DNA of 8,304 nt from the NCBI GenBank assembly GCA_002402465.1, contig DHFW01000049.1, forward strand, positions 378,477-386,780. Reading direction: 5' to 3'. Under the pieces are notes generated by a model. The model was not told where the DNA came from, did no database searches, and saw nothing but the letters and a program-made list of their open reading frames with translations. The translations under genes were made by a program, and so were the position numbers. Below are positions 5,881 to 8,304 of the stretch, one piece after another (position 1 is the stretch's first letter; the number at the start of each line of letters is the position of its first letter). This stretch comes from Bacteroidales bacterium UBA4814 (GTDB lineage Bacteria > Bacteroidota > Bacteroidia > Bacteroidales > UBA7960).

Positions 5881-7758
5881 ATGCAAAAAGGCAAGATAAA
5901 CGTTCAGACCGAGAACATTTTTCCTATCATTAAGAAATTTCTTTATTCAGATCATGAGATATTCCTCAGGGAGCTGGTATCCAATGCCGTTGATGCAACC
6001 CAGAAGCTCAAAACCTTGTCTTCCATGGGCGAGTTTAAGGGTGAGCTGGGTGACACCCGCATTGAAGTAAAAGTTGACCCCAAGGCAAAAACCCTTACCG
6101 TGAGCGACAAGGGCATTGGCATGACAGCCGACGAGGTGCAGAAGTACATAAACCAGATCGCTTTTAGCAGTGCCGAGGAATGGATTGAAAAATACAAGCA
6201 GCAGGAGGGTAGTGGTGCCATTATCGGTCATTTTGGCCTGGGTTTTTATTCTTCGTTTATGGTGGCCAAAAAAGTGGAGATCTTTACCCGTTCGTGGAAA
6301 GAGGATGCCCAGGCGGTTCGCTGGGAGTGCGATGGCAACCCCGAATTTATCCTCGAAGAAACCGAGAAGCAGGGCAGGGGTACCGACATTGTGCTGCATA
6401 TTGCCGATGACTCGGAAGAGTTTCTGGAAGAAAGCCGCGTACTGGGGCTGCTGAAAAAATATTGTAAGTTTCTGCCCGTTGAAATCGTTTTTGGAACCGA
6501 AAAAATCACCAAAAAGGAAAAAGACGAAAAAGGCGAAGAAAAGGATGTGACGGTGGAAGAGCCCCGCATTATCAATAACCCCAAGCCCGCCTGGACGCAA
6601 AAGCCAGCCGACCTGAAGGACGAAGACTATAAAAAATTTTACCGCGAGCTCTATCCCATGAGTTTCGACGAGCCGCTTTTTAATATTCACCTCAACGTGG
6701 ATTATCCCTTTAACCTTACGGGAATTCTCTATTTTCCCAAGGTGAAGCAAAACTTTGAGGTGCAGCGCGACAAGATTCAGCTCTACAGCAACCAGGTGTT
6801 CGTAACCGACTCGGTTGAAGGCATTGTGCCCGACTTTCTTACCTTGCTGCACGGGGTGCTCGACTCGCCCGACATTCCGCTCAACGTTTCGCGCAGCTTT
6901 TTGCAGAGCGACAGCAACGTGAAAAAGATCAGCAGCCACATCTCTAAAAAAGTGGCCGACAAGCTCGAGGAACTCTTCAAAAACAATCGCGCCGACTTTG
7001 AAGCCAAGTGGGACGACATCAAGATATTTATTGAATACGGCATGATCTCAGACGATAAGTTCAGGGAGCGTGCCAAAAAATTCTGCCTGCTCAAGAATGT
7101 GGCCAACAAGTATTTCACTTTCGAGGAATACCTGAATCACATTAAAACCAACCAGACCGACAAGGATAATAAAGTGGTGCACCTTTATACTAACAATCCC
7201 GAAGACCAGCACAGCTTTGTTGATTTAGCAAAGGAAAGGGGATATGATGTGCTGCTTTTCGACACGCCCATCGACAGCCACTTTGTGAACCTGCTGGAAA
7301 ACGAATTTGATGGTTCCACCTTTGTCCGGGTCGATTCCGATGTCATTGACAAGTTGATTCGCAAGGAAGAGGAGATGCCCTCAAAACTATCGAAGGAGGA
7401 AAAAGACAAGCTGTTGCCCCTGATTGAAAAGCAGGTCGATGGCGAAAGTTTCAACGTAACCTTCGAAAACCTGAGCGAGTCAGAGCCGCCCATGATCATT
7501 ACCCAGCCCGAATTTATGCGCCGTATGAAAGACATGTCGCTGCTGGGAGGCATGAACTACATGGGCAACCTGCCCGACAGCTATATGTTGGTGGTAAACA
7601 GCAACCACCCGTTTATTTACAAAGTTTCGGAAGAAAAGGATGAGGCCAGTCGCGACAAACTCATCAGGCAGGCCATCGACCTGGCCTTGCTTTCGCGAAA
7701 CCTGCTCAAGGGCGAAAAGCTCACCGAGTTCATTAAGCGAAGCGTGGAGTTGATTTAA
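5881..7758 (+). CDS. htpG: Chaperone HtpG (bacterial Hsp90)
   Basis: HtpG is a cytosolic, dimeric, ATP-driven chaperone that remodels client proteins with the DnaK system. The product is 625 aa, close to E. coli HtpG (624). The N-terminal GHKL ATPase domain shows Glu31 and Asn35 (ELVSNAVDA), Asp76-x-Gly78-x-Gly80 (DKGIGMT) and the lid glycines 116-121 (GHFGLG). A short charged linker lies near 205-225. The middle domain has NVSR (335-338), whose Arg contacts ATP phosphate, followed by FLQSD. The C-terminal dimerisation domain is complete, without the eukaryotic MEEVD tail. The lid motif usually written IAxSGTxxF reads IAFSSAEEW (93-101), a departure from the E. coli form. The gene is GC-richer than the left part of the window and has its own upstream control region, so it is probably monocistronic. 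Confidence 0.98.
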   Translation: MQKGKINVQTENIFPIIKKFLYSDHEIFLRELVSNAVDATQKLKTLSSMGEFKGELGDTRIEVKVDPKAKTLTVSDKGIGMTADEVQKYINQIAFSSAEEWIEKYKQQEGSGAIIGHFGLGFYSSFMVAKKVEIFTRSWKEDAQAVRWECDGNPEFILEETEKQGRGTDIVLHIADDSEEFLEESRVLGLLKKYCKFLPVEIVFGTEKITKKEKDEKGEEKDVTVEEPRIINNPKPAWTQKPADLKDEDYKKFYRELYPMSFDEPLFNIHLNVDYPFNLTGILYFPKVKQNFEVQRDKIQLYSNQVFVTDSVEGIVPDFLTLLHGVLDSPDIPLNVSRSFLQSDSNVKKISSHISKKVADKLEELFKNNRADFEAKWDDIKIFIEYGMISDDKFRERAKKFCLLKNVANKYFTFEEYLNHIKTNQTDKDNKVVHLYTNNPEDQHSFVDLAKERGYDVLLFDTPIDSHFVNLLENEFDGSTFVRVDSDVIDKLIRKEEEMPSKLSKEEKDKLLPLIEKQVDGESFNVTFENLSESEPPMIITQPEFMRRMKDMSLLGGMNYMGNLPDSYMLVVNSNHPFIYKVSEEKDEASRDKLIRQAIDLALLSRNLLKGEKLTEFIKRSVELI

Positions 7759-7763
7759 CGTTT

Positions 7764-7796
7764 AAAATTACCGATTCTCAGGGCTGGTATTTTTTT
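7764..7796 (+). terminator. Weak intrinsic terminator candidate after htpG
   Basis: An AAAATTACC stretch can pair with GGTATTTTT (7786 onward) across one mismatch, around a 13-base loop, with a run of seven T at the end (7790-7796). The GC part of the stem is only two pairs, so efficiency is uncertain, but position and T run fit the end of htpG. Confidence 0.35.
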
Positions 7797-7839
7797 AAAT
7801 AATTAGCACCGCTATAATATAAAGCGTTTCTATTCAAAG

Positions 7840-7847
7840 TAACTTTG
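7840..7847 (+). promoter_or_regulatory. lemA promoter -7 element
   Basis: TAACTTTG, followed by TGC, fits the Bacteroidota -7 consensus TAnnTTTG and lies 26 bases before the lemA ATG at 7874. No TTG is present at the expected -33 distance, so the upstream element is weak. It suggests lemA is transcribed separately from htpG. Confidence 0.45.
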
Positions 7848-7873
7848 TGCAACAACCATTAAAACACAAATAA

Positions 7874-8304
7874 ATGGAAAAGCCAAAAATTTCGAAAGGA
7901 CTGATTACCATTGGCATTATTGTAATTATTGTGCTTGCTCTTTACGGCAGCATTCGAGGGGCTTACAATAATATGGTGCAAATGGAGGAAGCCGTTGAAG
8001 GTCAGTGGGCTCAGGTGGAGAACGTGTATCAGCGCCGTGCCGACCTGATTCCGAACCTGGTGAGCGTGGTCAGTGGCTATGCCGCCCACGAAAGGGAAAC
8101 CCTTGAAGCCGTTATTGAAGCTCGTTCGAAAGCCACTTCCGTTACGGTCGATCCGCAAAACCTAACCCCTGAGGCCATGGCCCAGTTTCAGGAGGCACAA
8201 GAGGGCCTGTCGTCGGCCTTGAGCCGCCTTATGGTGGTGGTCGAGCGTTACCCCGACCTGAAAGCCAACCAGAACTTCCTGGAGTTGCAGACTCAGCTCG
8301 AAGG
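7874..8304 (+). CDS. lemA: LemA family protein, 3' end missing
   Basis: The first 143 codons are present and the frame is open to the window edge; family members are usually about 185-200 aa, so roughly the last quarter is missing. Residues 9-25 form an N-terminal membrane anchor (GLITIGIIVIIVLALYG). The helical LemA core follows: NNMVQMEEAVEGQWAQVEN near 33-51, the hallmark YQRRADLIPNLVSVV at 53-67, and YPDLKANQNFLELQTQLEG at 125-143. LemA proteins are membrane-anchored helical bundles of unsettled biochemical role, often followed by a TPM-domain protein gene, which would be expected just past the window. The gene has its own -7 element after the htpG terminator candidate. Confidence 0.95.
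   Translation, partial: MEKPKISKGLITIGIIVIIVLALYGSIRGAYNNMVQMEEAVEGQWAQVENVYQRRADLIPNLVSVVSGYAAHERETLEAVIEARSKATSVTVDPQNLTPEAMAQFQEAQEGLSSALSRLMVVVERYPDLKANQNFLELQTQLE

Noticed and set aside
5947..6939. 330-codon antisense open frame inside htpG
   Set aside because: It lies opposite a certain htpG gene, its product is low-complexity (Phe, His, Val, Leu-rich) with no domain, and it results from codon bias of the sense strand.

Overview
The window looks like a chromosomal segment of a Bacteroidota bacterium, probably of the Bacteroidales/Marinilabiliales type. The reasons are a lipoprotein with a Cys-Lys-Asp-Glu N-terminus, a PadR regulator paired with a PspC-domain membrane protein, an HtpG of the type found in this phylum, and several matches to the phylum's TTG / TAnnTTTG promoter. 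No RNA gene, CRISPR array, transposase or integrase gene was found. The genus cannot be given from sequence reading alone.

Left part (1-3451), AT-rich, all on the plus strand. A doubtful 64-codon ORF comes first, then a predicted surface lipoprotein of unknown function (271-1083). A 150-base gap follows that is largely one long imperfect inverted repeat. Next is a short, divergent apolipoprotein N-acyltransferase (lnt-like, 1233-2594), whose stop overlaps by 4 bases the start of a secreted protein with an HEILH zinc-peptidase-like motif (2591-3451). The last two genes are almost certainly co-translated. A lipoprotein beside a lipoprotein-modifying enzyme suggests an envelope-related cassette, but a functional link is inference.

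Middle part (3515-5580), minus strand, much higher GC. A PadR-type repressor (5254-5580) precedes a large PspC-domain membrane protein (3515-5173). This is a typical Bacteroidota envelope-response pair. The region before PadR holds a good TTG-N20-TAATTTTG promoter, with a dyad covering its -33 element, which fits autorepression. A second possible promoter lies between the two genes.

Right part (5881-8304), plus strand. htpG (Hsp90, 5881-7758) is complete. Its upstream region carries a sequence that closely fits a sigma-54 promoter, with repeated TGRCAG half-sites just before it. After a weak terminator candidate and a TAACTTTG promoter element comes lemA, which runs off the window end. The PadR-PspC unit, htpG and lemA are all linked to envelope or protein stress, but each appears to have its own promoter.

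The items most worth a second look are the sigma-54-like htpG control region, the lnt/HEILH gene pair with its flanking inverted repeat, and the sharp compositional change near 3450-3540. I did not see clear proof of an entirely new system.
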